A DNA stretch of 64,000 nt from contig DATKPC010000037.1 of assembly GCA_035524275.1 (NCBI GenBank), positions 6,128-70,127 on the forward strand. The letters are read 5' to 3'. Below, one piece after another: positions 45,556 to 54,959 of the stretch. The notes beneath the pieces are model-generated. The model saw nothing but the letters and a program-made list of their open reading frames with translations, was not told the origin of the DNA and did not search any database. Origin of the DNA: DATKPC01 sp035524275. GTDB taxonomy: Bacteria > Pseudomonadota > Gammaproteobacteria > Burkholderiales > Burkholderiaceae_F. The position numbers and the translations under genes were made by a program. Positions within the stretch are counted from its first letter, which is position 1; every line of letters begins with the position of its first letter.

Positions 45556-46437
45556 ATGGATACTTTCGAGGGCCGCGTCGCGGTGATCACGGGCGCCGGG
45601 AGTGGTTTTGGCCGCGAATTCGCGCGGCTCGGGCATCGGCTAGGCATGCGACTCGTGCTGGCCGACGTGCAGCAGGACGCGCTCGCGGCCGTCTGCGGCG
45701 AGCTCGGGGCCGACCCGGCGCGCGTGATCGCGGAGCCGGTCGACGTGTCGCGGCCCGACCAGGTCGAGCGGCTCGCGCAGCGAACCTTCGACACGTTCGG
45801 CGCCGCGAACCTGTTGTTCAACAACGCCGGGGTCGGCGGCGGCGGCTTCGTCTGGGAGAGCTCCGAGCGCGACTGGGCCTGGGTGATGGGGGTCAACGTG
45901 AACGGCGTCGTCAACGGCCTGCGTTCGTTCGTCCCGCGAATGCTGGAGTCCGAGCGCCGCAACGAGCCGGGCCACGTCGTGAACACGGCGTCGATGGCCG
46001 GCTGGCTGTGCGCGCCGGCGATGGGCGTGTACAACGCGTCGAAGCACGCTGTCGTGGCGCTGACCGAAACGCTGCACCACGATCTTGCGCTCGCCGGCAG
46101 CCGTATCGGCACGACGCTCCTGTGTCCCGCGTTCGTGCCGACCGGCATCGCGAATTCCGAGCGCAACCGCCCGTCGGACCTTGCGAACGCGGCGCCGCCC
46201 ACGGCTTCGCAGCGGATGGCGCAGCAGGCCTCCGAAAAGGCGGTCTCGAGCGGGCGCCTCGGCGCGCAGGAGGTCGCCCAGATGACCTTCGACGCGATCC
46301 GCGACCGGCGTTTCTACGTGTTCACGCATCCGCAGATCCTGCCTTCGGTCCAGGACCGGTTCGATGCGGTGCTTCACGGCAGGATGCCGGCGGATCCCTT
46401 TGCGTCGAGGCCGGATCGGCGGCCGCGCGCGCCATAG
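45556..46437 (+). CDS. Short-chain dehydrogenase/reductase, second copy
   Basis: A 293-residue SDR not closely similar to the one at 44187. It has TGAGSGFG, the Asp-ending strand LVLADVQ that suggests NAD preference, NNAGVGGGG, TASMAGW, YNASK and a longer C-terminal part (after about residue 220) with THPQILPSVQDRF. GGAG at 45543-45546 supports ATG 45556 over a GTG at 45541. It is 100 bp after the thioesterase and appears to end the cluster. Confidence 0.87.
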   Translation: MDTFEGRVAVITGAGSGFGREFARLGHRLGMRLVLADVQQDALAAVCGELGADPARVIAEPVDVSRPDQVERLAQRTFDTFGAANLLFNNAGVGGGGFVWESSERDWAWVMGVNVNGVVNGLRSFVPRMLESERRNEPGHVVNTASMAGWLCAPAMGVYNASKHAVVALTETLHHDLALAGSRIGTTLLCPAFVPTGIANSERNRPSDLANAAPPTASQRMAQQASEKAVSSGRLGAQEVAQMTFDAIRDRRFYVFTHPQILPSVQDRFDAVLHGRMPADPFASRPDRRPRAP

Positions 46438-46590
46438 GGTGCCGGCGGGCGGGATGCGCGAGGCGGCCGAGCGGATGTAGCGCCTGCGGCCCGCGGCGGC
46501 ATCGATCGACGGCGATGGCACAATCGCGAGCTGCCGCGAAGGCGTCTCGCGCCGCGTCGTGCGCCGCTTCACCGTCATGGGAGAAAGGTC

Positions 46591-49350
46591 TTGAGCACGA
46601 TTCGTCAGCTGTTGGCGACGTCCGTGGCTGCCGTCGGGCTCGTCGCGTCCGCGGCCCCGATCGCCGCCCCGATCGCCGCCGCATCGCCGGCCGCACCAGC
46701 GGCCTCGACGGTGCCGTCCGGCGTGACGGCCGTCACGACGATCGAAGGCGTCAGCGAGTACCGCCTGCCCAACGGCCTGCAGGTCCTTCTCTATCCGGAT
46801 CCGTCGCGGCCGACCGCCACGGTGAACATCACGTATCACGTCGGCTCGCGCCAGGAACGCTACGGCGAGACCGGGATGGCGCACCTTCTGGAACACCTGA
46901 TCTTCAAGGGTTCGACGAAGTACCCGAAGCCGGAGCGCGATTTCGCCGCGCGGGGCTTCCACAACAACGGCTCGACCGGCGAGGACCGCACGAACTATTT
47001 CTCCACGTTCGACGCGTCCGACAGCAACATGCGCTGGGCCATCGACTGGAGCGCCGACGCGATGGTGCATTCGTTCATCGCGCGGCGCGACCTCGATTCC
47101 GAGATGACCGTCGTGCGCAACGAGTACGAGAAGGGCGAGAACGACCCGTTCAACGTGCTCTACAAGCGGATGTTCGCGGTCGCCTACGACTGGCACAACT
47201 ACGGCCACGTGCCGATCGGCAATCGCAGCGACATCGAGAACGTCGCGATCCCGAACCTCCGCGCGTTCTATCGCACCTACTACCAGCCCGACAATGCGAC
47301 GCTGATCGTCAGCGGGCGGTTCGAGCCGGCGCGCGTGTTGCGCTGGATCGTCGCGAGCTTCGGCGCGATCCCGCGCCCGCAACGTGCGCTGCCGGTGCTG
47401 TGGACCGTCGAGCCGACGCAGGACGGCGAGCGCAGCGTCGTCGTCCGTCGCAAGGGCGACGTGCAGATCGTGGCGCTCGCCTATCACGTGCCGGCCGCAT
47501 TGAGCGACGATGGCGCGCGACTCGGCCTCGCCGCCGACATCCTGGGCGACACGCCGAGCGGGCGGCTGCACAAGGCGCTGGTCGAGACCGGGATGGCGGC
47601 GCAGGTCTTCGCTTTTCCGGCCGATCGCCATGATCCGGGCCTGATGATGTTCGGGGCGGTCGTCAACAAGGGCGCCGCGCTGGATGCCGTTCGCGACCGG
47701 CTCATCGGCGTCGTCGAGTCGACCTTCGCGCAGGAGCCGCCAAGCGGCGAGGAGATGAAGCGCGCGCAGACGGACACCGCGACGGAATACGAGCGCGCCC
47801 TGACGGATGCCGGCGGATTCGGCGTCGAGCTTTCGGAGTACATCGGGCAGGGCGACTGGCGCATCTTCTTCGCCTCGCGCGACAAGGCACTCGCCGCAGG
47901 GTCCTCGGACGTGGCCGTCGCGGCGCAGAAGTACTTCCGCCGCGATAACCGTACGGTGGGCATGTTCATCCCGACCGATGATCCGCAGCGGGCCGACATA
48001 CCGGCGCCGCTTGCCGTCGGCGACTACCTGCGCGACTACAAGCCGCGCGAGGCCGTCTCCGGCGGCGAAGCGTTCGACCCGTCGCAGGACAACATCGACC
48101 GCCGGACCCGGCGCCTCGCGTACGGCGACCTGAAGCTCGCGCTGTTGCCGAAGAAGACGCGCGGCGGCCTCGTCAACGTCTCGCTCGCGTTCCGCTTCGG
48201 CGACGAGCGGAACCTCCGGGACAAGGCGATCGTCGAGCGAATGACGCAGGCGATGCTCGGACGCGGGACTTCGACGATGACGCGACAGCAGATCGCCGAT
48301 GAGATGACGCGACTGCGGATGACCGGGGGCCTCACCGCTTTCCAGGTCCCGCGCGACCAGTTGCCCGACGCGCTGCGCCTTGTCGCCGGCGTCCTTCGCG
48401 ACGCGAATTTTCCGGCGCCGGAATTCGAGCAGTTGAAGAACGAGACGCTGACGTCGCTGCAGTCCGAGCTCGGCGATCCGGCGGCGCGAAGCGGCGACGC
48501 GATCGCCTTGCACTTCAACACGTATCCGGCGGGCGATCCGCGCGATCATCTGTCGCTGGACGACCAGATCGCGCAGATCGAGAAGCTGCGGCTCGAGGAC
48601 GTGCAGCAGTTCTACCGCGATTACTGGGGCACGGCGCGCGGGCAGGTCGGCATCGTGGGCGATTTCGACGCCGACGCGGTCGCGCCGATGGTCCGAGATC
48701 TCTTTGCCGGCTGGAAGTCGCCGGCGTCCTACGCGCCGATCCTTGCCGAGCCGCGCGACGTCCCGGCAACGCGCATCGTCATCGATACGCCGGACAAGGA
48801 GAACGCGGTCTACCGCGCGCGCATCAACGTCGCGATTCGCGACGACGATCCGGATGCCGCGGCGCTCGACCTTGCCAATGCCATTTTCGGCGGCGGTGCC
48901 GGGCTGAGCAACCGCCTCGCGGAACGCGTCCGGCAGAAGGAGGGACTGTCGTACGGCATCGGGTCGAGCCTGCAGCCGGGCGTCCGCGATCGGGCCGGGT
49001 CGTGGCAGGTGTCGGCGATCGCCGCGCCGCAGAACGTCGGTCGTGTCGAAGCCGCCGTGAAGGAGGAACTGGAGCGTGCGCTGAAGGAAGGCTTCTCGGC
49101 GCAGGAAGTGACGGAAGCCCGCGACGGCATGCTGCAACAGCGCCAGATGCTTCGGTCGAGCGATCCGCGCCTCGCCGCGCTCTGGGTCAACTACCTGGAC
49201 CTCGACCGCACGTTCGCCTTCAGCACCCAATACGAGGAGCGCCTGAGGCGCCTGGAGGCGTCGGACGTCGTCGCGGCGATGCGTCGCTACCTGGATCCGG
49301 CCAAGATGACGGTCGTGATCGCCGGCGATCGCCGCAAGGGCGTGCAATGA
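46591..49350 (+). CDS. Exported M16 zinc protease with two M16 halves
   Basis: A pitrilysin/insulinase-type protease of 919 residues in the periplasm or outer envelope. A signal peptide (about 1-22, followed by an APIAAPIAA repeat) precedes the catalytic half with the inverted zinc motif HLLEH (98-102) and the third ligand Glu178, the usual 76 residues on. The second half (about 480-900) has the M16 fold without the zinc motif. The start is TTG 46591, supported by GGGAGAAAGG just upstream. The gene overlaps the GNAT gene by 4 bp. Confidence 0.9.
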   Translation: MSTIRQLLATSVAAVGLVASAAPIAAPIAAASPAAPAASTVPSGVTAVTTIEGVSEYRLPNGLQVLLYPDPSRPTATVNITYHVGSRQERYGETGMAHLLEHLIFKGSTKYPKPERDFAARGFHNNGSTGEDRTNYFSTFDASDSNMRWAIDWSADAMVHSFIARRDLDSEMTVVRNEYEKGENDPFNVLYKRMFAVAYDWHNYGHVPIGNRSDIENVAIPNLRAFYRTYYQPDNATLIVSGRFEPARVLRWIVASFGAIPRPQRALPVLWTVEPTQDGERSVVVRRKGDVQIVALAYHVPAALSDDGARLGLAADILGDTPSGRLHKALVETGMAAQVFAFPADRHDPGLMMFGAVVNKGAALDAVRDRLIGVVESTFAQEPPSGEEMKRAQTDTATEYERALTDAGGFGVELSEYIGQGDWRIFFASRDKALAAGSSDVAVAAQKYFRRDNRTVGMFIPTDDPQRADIPAPLAVGDYLRDYKPREAVSGGEAFDPSQDNIDRRTRRLAYGDLKLALLPKKTRGGLVNVSLAFRFGDERNLRDKAIVERMTQAMLGRGTSTMTRQQIADEMTRLRMTGGLTAFQVPRDQLPDALRLVAGVLRDANFPAPEFEQLKNETLTSLQSELGDPAARSGDAIALHFNTYPAGDPRDHLSLDDQIAQIEKLRLEDVQQFYRDYWGTARGQVGIVGDFDADAVAPMVRDLFAGWKSPASYAPILAEPRDVPATRIVIDTPDKENAVYRARINVAIRDDDPDAAALDLANAIFGGGAGLSNRLAERVRQKEGLSYGIGSSLQPGVRDRAGSWQVSAIAAPQNVGRVEAAVKEELERALKEGFSAQEVTEARDGMLQQRQMLRSSDPRLAALWVNYLDLDRTFAFSTQYEERLRRLEASDVVAAMRRYLDPAKMTVVIAGDRRKGVQ

Positions 49351-49784
49351 CGCCGGATCCGGTCCTGCCGCGGATCGAGCTCGGCTCGTGGGAGACGGTC
49401 GGTCCGGACGCGTCGCGCCTGCGGTTCGAGGTGTTCGTCGACGAGCAGAAGGTGCCCGCCGAAATCGAACTGGACGAGCACGATCCGGTCTCGCTGCACG
49501 CGCTTGCGCGCGATGCCGACGGGCGCGCCGTCGGCACCGGGCGCCTGCTGCCGGACGGGCATATCGGGCGCGTGGCCGTGGGCGCCGGGCAGCGCCGGCG
49601 CGGCGTCGGCGACGCGATCATGCGCGCGCTGATGCAGGCGGCGCGCGAACGCGGCCTGGCGGCGGTCGAGCTCAGTGCGCAGGTGCATGCGGCCGGCTTC
49701 TACCGTCGCCTCGGTTTCATCGAGGAAGGGGATGTGTACCTCGAGGCCGGCATCGAACACGTGACGATGCGGCGTCGGGTCTGA
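49347..49784 (+). CDS. GNAT N-acetyltransferase, ElaA-like
   Basis: A 145-residue acetyltransferase. LRFEVFVDEQKVPAEIELDE at the N-terminus is typical of the small group related to ElaA/YjcF. The acetyl-CoA loop is GAGQRRRGVGDAIM, followed by LSAQVHAAGFYRRLGF. The ATG overlaps the protease stop (ATGA), so the two are coupled. The acceptor substrate is unknown. Confidence 0.88.
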   Translation: MTPDPVLPRIELGSWETVGPDASRLRFEVFVDEQKVPAEIELDEHDPVSLHALARDADGRAVGTGRLLPDGHIGRVAVGAGQRRRGVGDAIMRALMQAARERGLAAVELSAQVHAAGFYRRLGFIEEGDVYLEAGIEHVTMRRRV

Positions 49785-49828
49785 TCCGCGTCGCGTCTCG
49801 AGGGCACCGCAGTCGAGGCGGCGTGCGC

Positions 49829-49860
49829 GGCGCTCGCCGGGCCCGTCCATGCCGAGCGCC
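49829..49860. other. Inverted repeat between convergent genes
   Basis: GGCGCTC and GAGCGCC pair across an 18-nt loop, and a second GC-rich palindrome GGGCCC occurs inside and just after. It lies in the 90-bp gap between the stops of the acetyltransferase and the NRDE gene. There is no T-run; a two-way transcription end is possible. Confidence 0.25.
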
Positions 49861-49874
49861 GGGCCCAAGCGGGC

Positions 49875-50729
49875 TCATTCGGCGGGATCGTCGGGCGTCG
49901 ACTCCAGGCGTTCGCGATCGACGCCGGCGCCGTCGATCGTGAACTCGAACTGCCGGTCGACGAACCGCTCCGGCGCGAGCGTATCGAAGGACCTTTCGAC
50001 GAAATTGACGAGGCCGTCACGGCGCACCGTCACGATGGTGGTCGCCCGCGTCCCGTAGCCGTTGGCCCGGATCTGCACCGCCGACAGCGCCCGTTCCCAT
50101 TCGAGGGGCACGCCGGTCGACGGCAGGTCGCGCTCTCGCGCCAGCGTGCGGTCCGACATCAGGCGGAACATCGCGGCGACGTCGACCTTCTGGGCCAGCT
50201 GGCAGGCGAACGCCGCGACGGCCCGAGTCACCTTCGGCCAAGGCGTGTCGAGGAACGCATTGGAGAGCCCGTAGATGCCGGGCGCCAGCGCCTGCGGGCC
50301 CGTCCCGAGGCGATTGCAGGAGTAAAGCAGCCGTGGAGGTCGCGAGCGGCGACCCGCCGTGCTTCCGAGCGGCTCGGCAAGCAGCAGGTTGAATCCGTTG
50401 TAGATCTGCGCGCGCCGGCCCTGTTCGTTCAGCCAGACCGGCAGCGATTGCGCGCTCTGCAGCGCGGACAGCACCAGCAGGCCGCGCGATGGGGCGTGCG
50501 GATTGCGTTCGCTTGGCGCGCGCACGTTCGTCAGCATCGCGAGGCGCCCGCGGCGGTTGATGCCCAGCCAGGTCCCTCCGGCTTCGTCATCGCGGCCGCC
50601 GAGCAGCGACACGGCCTGGCCCCACCAGGCGGCCGGACGCGAACGGCGAGCGTAGAACTCGTCGCGGTTGCTCAGGACGACGAGCGGATACTCCGGATGC
50701 ACCTGCCAGCCGATGACCTTCAGGCACAT
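49875..50729 (-). CDS. NRDE (TANGO2-like) protein
   Basis: A 284-residue protein of the NRDE family named for its motif. It opens with MCLKVIGWQVHPEYPLVV and has LSNRDEFYARRSRPAAWW, GGRDDEAGGTWLGINRRGR and ALTNVR-like LTNVRAPSERN; the Cys2 start suggests an N-terminal-nucleophile hydrolase fold. Members occur from bacteria to human TANGO2 and are linked to lipid or haem handling, but no reaction is settled. It lies 230 bp downstream of ygfZ on the same strand; that gap holds no recognisable gene. Confidence 0.88.
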   Translation of the reverse strand: MCLKVIGWQVHPEYPLVVLSNRDEFYARRSRPAAWWGQAVSLLGGRDDEAGGTWLGINRRGRLAMLTNVRAPSERNPHAPSRGLLVLSALQSAQSLPVWLNEQGRRAQIYNGFNLLLAEPLGSTAGRRSRPPRLLYSCNRLGTGPQALAPGIYGLSNAFLDTPWPKVTRAVAAFACQLAQKVDVAAMFRLMSDRTLARERDLPSTGVPLEWERALSAVQIRANGYGTRATTIVTVRRDGLVNFVERSFDTLAPERFVDRQFEFTIDGAGVDRERLESTPDDPAE

Positions 50730-50960
50730 CGCCGCAGGCTCCGCCAGCCTTGCATGGATCCCGAGCAGCTCACCATCGTCCTCGACCGGTTGGTTGTCCG
50801 TTCCGCGAAAACCGCTTTATAGAGGATATTCGGCGCCGCGGAGCGGGGTCGGGAGACGAAAAATCCGCTATCGGGAATGCCCCTGGACGGGAGCCGGCGG
50901 CCCGCCCCCCAAGCCGACCGGCGGTGCGCGCCCGCGGACCGTCGCCGCGGGACCCGCTTG

Positions 50961-52034
50961 CTAAGCCGTCGGATCCGTGATGGCGTAGGGAAGGTCGCGT
51001 GGCGCGAGCGATTCACGCGCTGAGCCGACGCGCAGCGCGTCGTCGGCGAGCCGATCCGAAGGGCATTCGATGAGCAGGTCCATTCCGCCATCCGGGGCAC
51101 TTGCGGCCATGACGACGGATCCGATCGGCTCATCGGCGGCTGCGCTTCCGGAGAAGACATCGTCGCCCGCACGCGCCATCGTCGCATGCGCGCGCGTCAT
51201 CCGGCGGCGCAACGCGCCGCGATACTGGCTGCGAGCGACGACTTCCTGGCCGGGATAGCACCCTTTGCGGAAATCGACGCCGCCGAGCACCTCGAAATTG
51301 ATCATCTGCGGCACGTAGCGCTCCTGCGTCGCGGCGAAGACCGTCGGCACGCCGGCATCGATTTCGCTCCACCACCAGGCCGCGCCAGGCGCTGGCGCGG
51401 ACGGCGTGGCGCCGCAGCGCGCGAGGACGGCTTCGATGGCGTCGGTCCGCGCGACGACAAGGAAGCGCGCGCCGGCGCGAGGCGACGCGGGAACGCGCAC
51501 GAGCCGGCCGCCGGCCGCTTGCAGTCCGGTCGCCTGCCACGCTCCGGCCGGGAGCGCGCCGCCGTCGGCGATGGCCTGCAGTCGTGCCTCGACGCCTGAG
51601 CCGATCGCACCAAGGACGCACCAGTCCTCCGTCGCGTCCTTCAGGACGACCTTCGCGCGCAGGACGAACATCGAAAGCCGTTTCATCACGGCCGGCAGGA
51701 TCTCGCGCGGAAGCTGGAGGAAATGCCGGTCCCCGTCGCGCCAGTGATGAAAGGTCGCGATGAGGCGGCCCTTCGGGCTGCAATAGCCGTTGAGCTGCAG
51801 GCGATCCGTCGCGAGACCTTCGACCCGATTGGTCAACTGCCCCTGGAGGAACCGCGCGGCGTCTGCGCCGCTCGCCTCGATGATCCCCAGCTCGTCGAGC
51901 CCGACGAAACACGGTGCCTGCAACGCCCGCTGCACCGTCGCCGCGTCGGCGTGCCAGGTGCCGCCCGGCGCGGCGCCAGCGCCGCCGCGGGAAGTGCCGA
52001 TGCCGGGCGAGGGAATCGTGGATTGCGTCGACAT
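50961..52034 (-). CDS. ygfZ: Folate-binding Fe-S cluster protein YgfZ
   Basis: A tetrahydrofolate-dependent factor for maintenance of some Fe-S enzymes, related to the glycine cleavage T protein. The 357-residue protein has the hallmark RKGCYPGQEVVAR, FLQGQLTN near the N-terminus and GYCSPKGRLIATF. The first 35 residues are a Gly/Ala-rich extension. It is divergent from mltG; the ygfZ-mltG-tmk neighbourhood is common in Betaproteobacteria. Confidence 0.92.
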   Translation of the reverse strand: MSTQSTIPSPGIGTSRGGAGAAPGGTWHADAATVQRALQAPCFVGLDELGIIEASGADAARFLQGQLTNRVEGLATDRLQLNGYCSPKGRLIATFHHWRDGDRHFLQLPREILPAVMKRLSMFVLRAKVVLKDATEDWCVLGAIGSGVEARLQAIADGGALPAGAWQATGLQAAGGRLVRVPASPRAGARFLVVARTDAIEAVLARCGATPSAPAPGAAWWWSEIDAGVPTVFAATQERYVPQMINFEVLGGVDFRKGCYPGQEVVARSQYRGALRRRMTRAHATMARAGDDVFSGSAAADEPIGSVVMAASAPDGGMDLLIECPSDRLADDALRVGSARESLAPRDLPYAITDPTA

Positions 52035-52077
52035 GGTCGATGCCGGTGACGGGACCGGGCGATGATGTACCGCCGCT

Positions 52078-52083
52078 ATTATA
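52078..52083 (-). promoter_or_regulatory. TATAAT -10-like element for ygfZ
   Basis: TATAAT on the minus strand, 44 bp ahead of the ygfZ start and in the 81-bp divergent gap with mltG. The plus strand reads TATTAT, so it could serve both. No matching -35 was found. Confidence 0.3.
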
Positions 52084-52115
52084 GGAATCGATTCAACCCT
52101 ACCGACGTCGTGACG

Positions 52116-53114
52116 ATGCGCTGGTTCCTCGCCGCGCTGGCCCTTTTCATGGCACTGGCTGCTGCCGCCGCCGGCGTCGGCTGGCGCCTGCTTCACGCGC
52201 CGCTGCTCGACGCGGGTGCCCGCGCCGAGATCAGGATTCCGCCCGGGGCGACGGCGCGCTCGATCGCGAAGCAGCTTGTCGCCAGCGGCGCCCGCGTGCA
52301 TGCGAACGTGATCGTCGTCGCGGCGACGGCCAGCGGCGTGACCCGCAAGCTGCGTGCCGGACGCTATGCGATCGAGCCGGGCATGACCCTCGCCGATATG
52401 CTCGAGCGCCTTCGTCGCGGCGACGTCCTCCACGAACGCTTCACGCTGCTCGAGGGTTGGACACTGCACGACCTGCGGCAGGCACTGGACGCGAATACCG
52501 ACCTGCGCCACGACAGCGCCGCGCTGGACGAGCCGGCGCTGCTGCGCCAGGTCGGCGCGAACGGGGCTCGCGCGGAGGGCTGGTTCGCGCCGGACACGTA
52601 TCTCTTCGATCCCGGCTCGAGCGATATCGATATCCTGCGGCGTGCCTATCGCGAGCAGCAGGAGCGCCTGCAGGCCGCGTGGAGCCAGCGCGCATCGGAT
52701 CTTCCGTTCGACGATCCGTACCAGGCCCTGATCATGGCCTCGCTCGTCGAAAAGGAAACAGGCCAGTCGGCCGAGCGCCGCCGTATCGCCGGCGTGCTCG
52801 TGAACCGCCAACGGCGCCACATGCTGTTGCAAAGCGACCCGACGGTGATCTACGGGCTCGGCGAACGCTACGACGGCAGCCTGCACAAGCGCGATCTCGT
52901 GGCGGATACGCCTTTCAACACCTATACGCGCGTCGGCCTGCCCCCGACTCCGATCGCGGCCCCCGGGCGCGCGTCGATCGAAGCGGTGCTGGACCCGGAG
53001 CCGACGAATGAACTTTACTTCGTCGCGCGCGGGGACGGCACGACCGAGTTTTCGACGACGCTGGCGCAGCACAACCGCGCGGTCGATCGTTTCCAGCGCG
53101 GAGCCACGCCATGA
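52116..53114 (+). CDS. mltG: Endolytic murein transglycosylase MltG
   Basis: A membrane-bound enzyme that cuts nascent glycan strands and helps set their length. The 332-residue protein has an N-terminal membrane helix (about 3-22), a LysM-like region, and a YceG catalytic domain with Glu212 in ASLVEKETG, QSDPTVIYGLG and NTYTRVGLPPTPIAAPG. ATG 52116 places the helix at the N-terminus; the frame extends upstream without homology. Its stop overlaps tmk (ATGA). Confidence 0.94.
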   Translation: MRWFLAALALFMALAAAAAGVGWRLLHAPLLDAGARAEIRIPPGATARSIAKQLVASGARVHANVIVVAATASGVTRKLRAGRYAIEPGMTLADMLERLRRGDVLHERFTLLEGWTLHDLRQALDANTDLRHDSAALDEPALLRQVGANGARAEGWFAPDTYLFDPGSSDIDILRRAYREQQERLQAAWSQRASDLPFDDPYQALIMASLVEKETGQSAERRRIAGVLVNRQRRHMLLQSDPTVIYGLGERYDGSLHKRDLVADTPFNTYTRVGLPPTPIAAPGRASIEAVLDPEPTNELYFVARGDGTTEFSTTLAQHNRAVDRFQRGATP

Positions 53115-53755
53115 CGTCGCCACCATCCGGCACCCGGGCGCCGGGACGCTTCATCACGTTCGAGGGCATCGACGGGTCCGGCAAGAGCACCCAGGTCGAG
53201 AGGGTCGCGGCCAGCCTGCGCGAACGCGGCATCGAGCCGCTCGTGACGCGCGAACCGGGCGGCACGGAGTTCGGCGAGGCGTTGCGCGCACTGCTGCTGC
53301 AGCGTTCGATGACGCCGCTCGCGGAACTGCTGCTGATGTTCGCGGCGCGCTCGCAGCACGTCGAGGAACGGATTCGTCCGGCGTTGGCCGCCGGGCGGAT
53401 CGTCCTTTGCGATCGCTTCACCGACGCGAGCTTCGCCTACCAGTCCGGGGGCCGTGGGCTGCCGGCGGCCTGGGTCGAGGCGCTGGAATCGTGGACGCAG
53501 GGCGACATGCAGCCGGATGGCACGCTGCTGTTCGACCTGCCGCCGGAAGAAGCGGCGCAGCGCGTCAAAGCGGCCCGCCGCGCCGCATCCGATCGCTTCG
53601 ATCGCGAGCAGGTCGCGTTCTTCGCGCGCGTACGCGCCGCGTACCTGCATCGCGCGCGCGAATTCCCGCGACGCGTCGTCGTCATCGATGCGTCGCATTC
53701 GCCGCAGCATGTGGCGCGGCAGGTGGAGGAGGCCATCGAACGATGGACGCGATGA
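53111..53755 (+). CDS. tmk: Thymidylate kinase
   Basis: It phosphorylates dTMP to dTDP. The 214-residue product has the P-loop FEGIDGSGKST (about 17-27), TREPGGTEFGEALR, the DRx motif in CDRFTDASFAYQSGGRGL and the lid RAASDRFD. It is coupled to mltG by a 4-bp overlap and its end overlaps the holB start. Confidence 0.96.
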   Translation: MTSPPSGTRAPGRFITFEGIDGSGKSTQVERVAASLRERGIEPLVTREPGGTEFGEALRALLLQRSMTPLAELLLMFAARSQHVEERIRPALAAGRIVLCDRFTDASFAYQSGGRGLPAAWVEALESWTQGDMQPDGTLLFDLPPEEAAQRVKAARRAASDRFDREQVAFFARVRAAYLHRAREFPRRVVVIDASHSPQHVARQVEEAIERWTR

Positions 53756-54804
53756 GTGCGCCGCCGTGGCAGCGGCCGACCGTGGCGGCGCTGGCCGACC
53801 TGGCGCAACGCGGCGTTCACGCCGCGCTCGTGCACGGGCAGGCGGGGACCGGCAAGCTGCTGGCCGCGATCGTGTTCGCGCGGTTCCTGCTGTGCGAAAG
53901 ACCTTCGGCGTTGCAGGCCTGCGGAACCTGCACCGGCTGTCGTCTCGTCCAGGCGGCCAACCATCCCGACCTGCGGATCGTCGTCCCGGATGCGCTGGCC
54001 GAGCTCGTGCCGATGCCGTCGCGGCCGGACGACGACATGCCCGCCGCCGAGGGCGCGGGCGAGCCCGGCGACGGCAAGTCGAAGCGGAGCCGCGAAATCC
54101 GCATCGAACAGGTGCGCCAGCTCGGCGACCTCGCCGAATTGTCGTCGCACCAGAGCGGCCGCCGCGTCGTCGTGATGGCGCCCGCCGAAGCACTCAATGC
54201 GGCGGCGGCGAATGCGGCGCTGAAACTGCTCGAGGAGCCGCCGCCCCGGATGATGTTCGTCCTCTGCGCAGACGCCTTGGACGATGTGCTGCCGACCATC
54301 CGTTCGCGCTGCGTGCTCGTCCGCGCAGGGCGGCCGACGGCGGCCGCGGCGTTGTCCTGGCTGCAGGAGCAGGGCGTCGACGATGCCGAAGTCCGGCTGG
54401 CGGAAGCGGGGGGCGCGCCGCTCGCGGCGATGGACCAGGCGGGGCGCGCGAGCCTGGATCCGGAGTCCCGGAATGCGTTGATGGGGATGTTGCGCGCCGG
54501 TTCCCAGTTGTCGCTCGCGCGGATCGTCGCCGACGTGCCGCGCGCCGTCGCGGTCGGGCCCGCGTGCGCGATGATGCAGCGGTGGGCCTGGGACATTCTC
54601 GCGCTGCAGCACGGCGCACCCGTTCGCTATCATCCCGCCGAACGGCCGATTCTCGAGCGGCTGGCATCGATGCCGGCCGACGGCTGGCTGCACTGGTGGA
54701 AGGAACTCGGCGGGATGCGCTCGAGCGCCGACCACCCGCTCAACCCGCGCCTGGTCGTCGAGGCTGCGCTGATCGGCTACGCTCGTGCGGCTTCCGGTGC
54801 CTGA
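53743..54804 (+). CDS. holB: DNA polymerase III delta-prime subunit
   Basis: Part of the clamp loader that puts the beta clamp on DNA. The 353-residue protein has a modified P-loop GQAGTGK, a zinc-binding cluster (ACGTCTGCRL with an upstream Cys), an acidic insertion near residues 95-115, KLLEEPPPRMMFVL and the SRC motif in TIRSRCVLV. AGGAGG at 53727-53732 fits ATG 53743; ATG 53752 would give an exact ATGA overlap with tmk and is the alternative. Confidence 0.92.
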   Translation: MDAMSAPPWQRPTVAALADLAQRGVHAALVHGQAGTGKLLAAIVFARFLLCERPSALQACGTCTGCRLVQAANHPDLRIVVPDALAELVPMPSRPDDDMPAAEGAGEPGDGKSKRSREIRIEQVRQLGDLAELSSHQSGRRVVVMAPAEALNAAAANAALKLLEEPPPRMMFVLCADALDDVLPTIRSRCVLVRAGRPTAAAALSWLQEQGVDDAEVRLAEAGGAPLAAMDQAGRASLDPESRNALMGMLRAGSQLSLARIVADVPRAVAVGPACAMMQRWAWDILALQHGAPVRYHPAERPILERLASMPADGWLHWWKELGGMRSSADHPLNPRLVVEAALIGYARAASGA

Positions 54805-54959
54805 CGGGGCCGGGGGCGACGGCAGGTGGCGGGGCGCAGAACGGATTTGGACCGGAACTCCGCGCTACATCGGCGCCTCGGTTCGCGGCATTGCTGGCAA
54901 GATGATGGCCGCGCGCCCGACCCGTGGCGGCAACCCGTGTCTTGCCTAACGAGGCGGCC

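Noticed and set aside
45640..49347. A 1235-codon open frame on the minus strand, opposite the second SDR and the M16 protease
   Set aside because: It is antisense to well-supported genes, its translation is Arg/Ala/Gly-rich with no recognisable domain, and long antisense frames are expected at this GC content.
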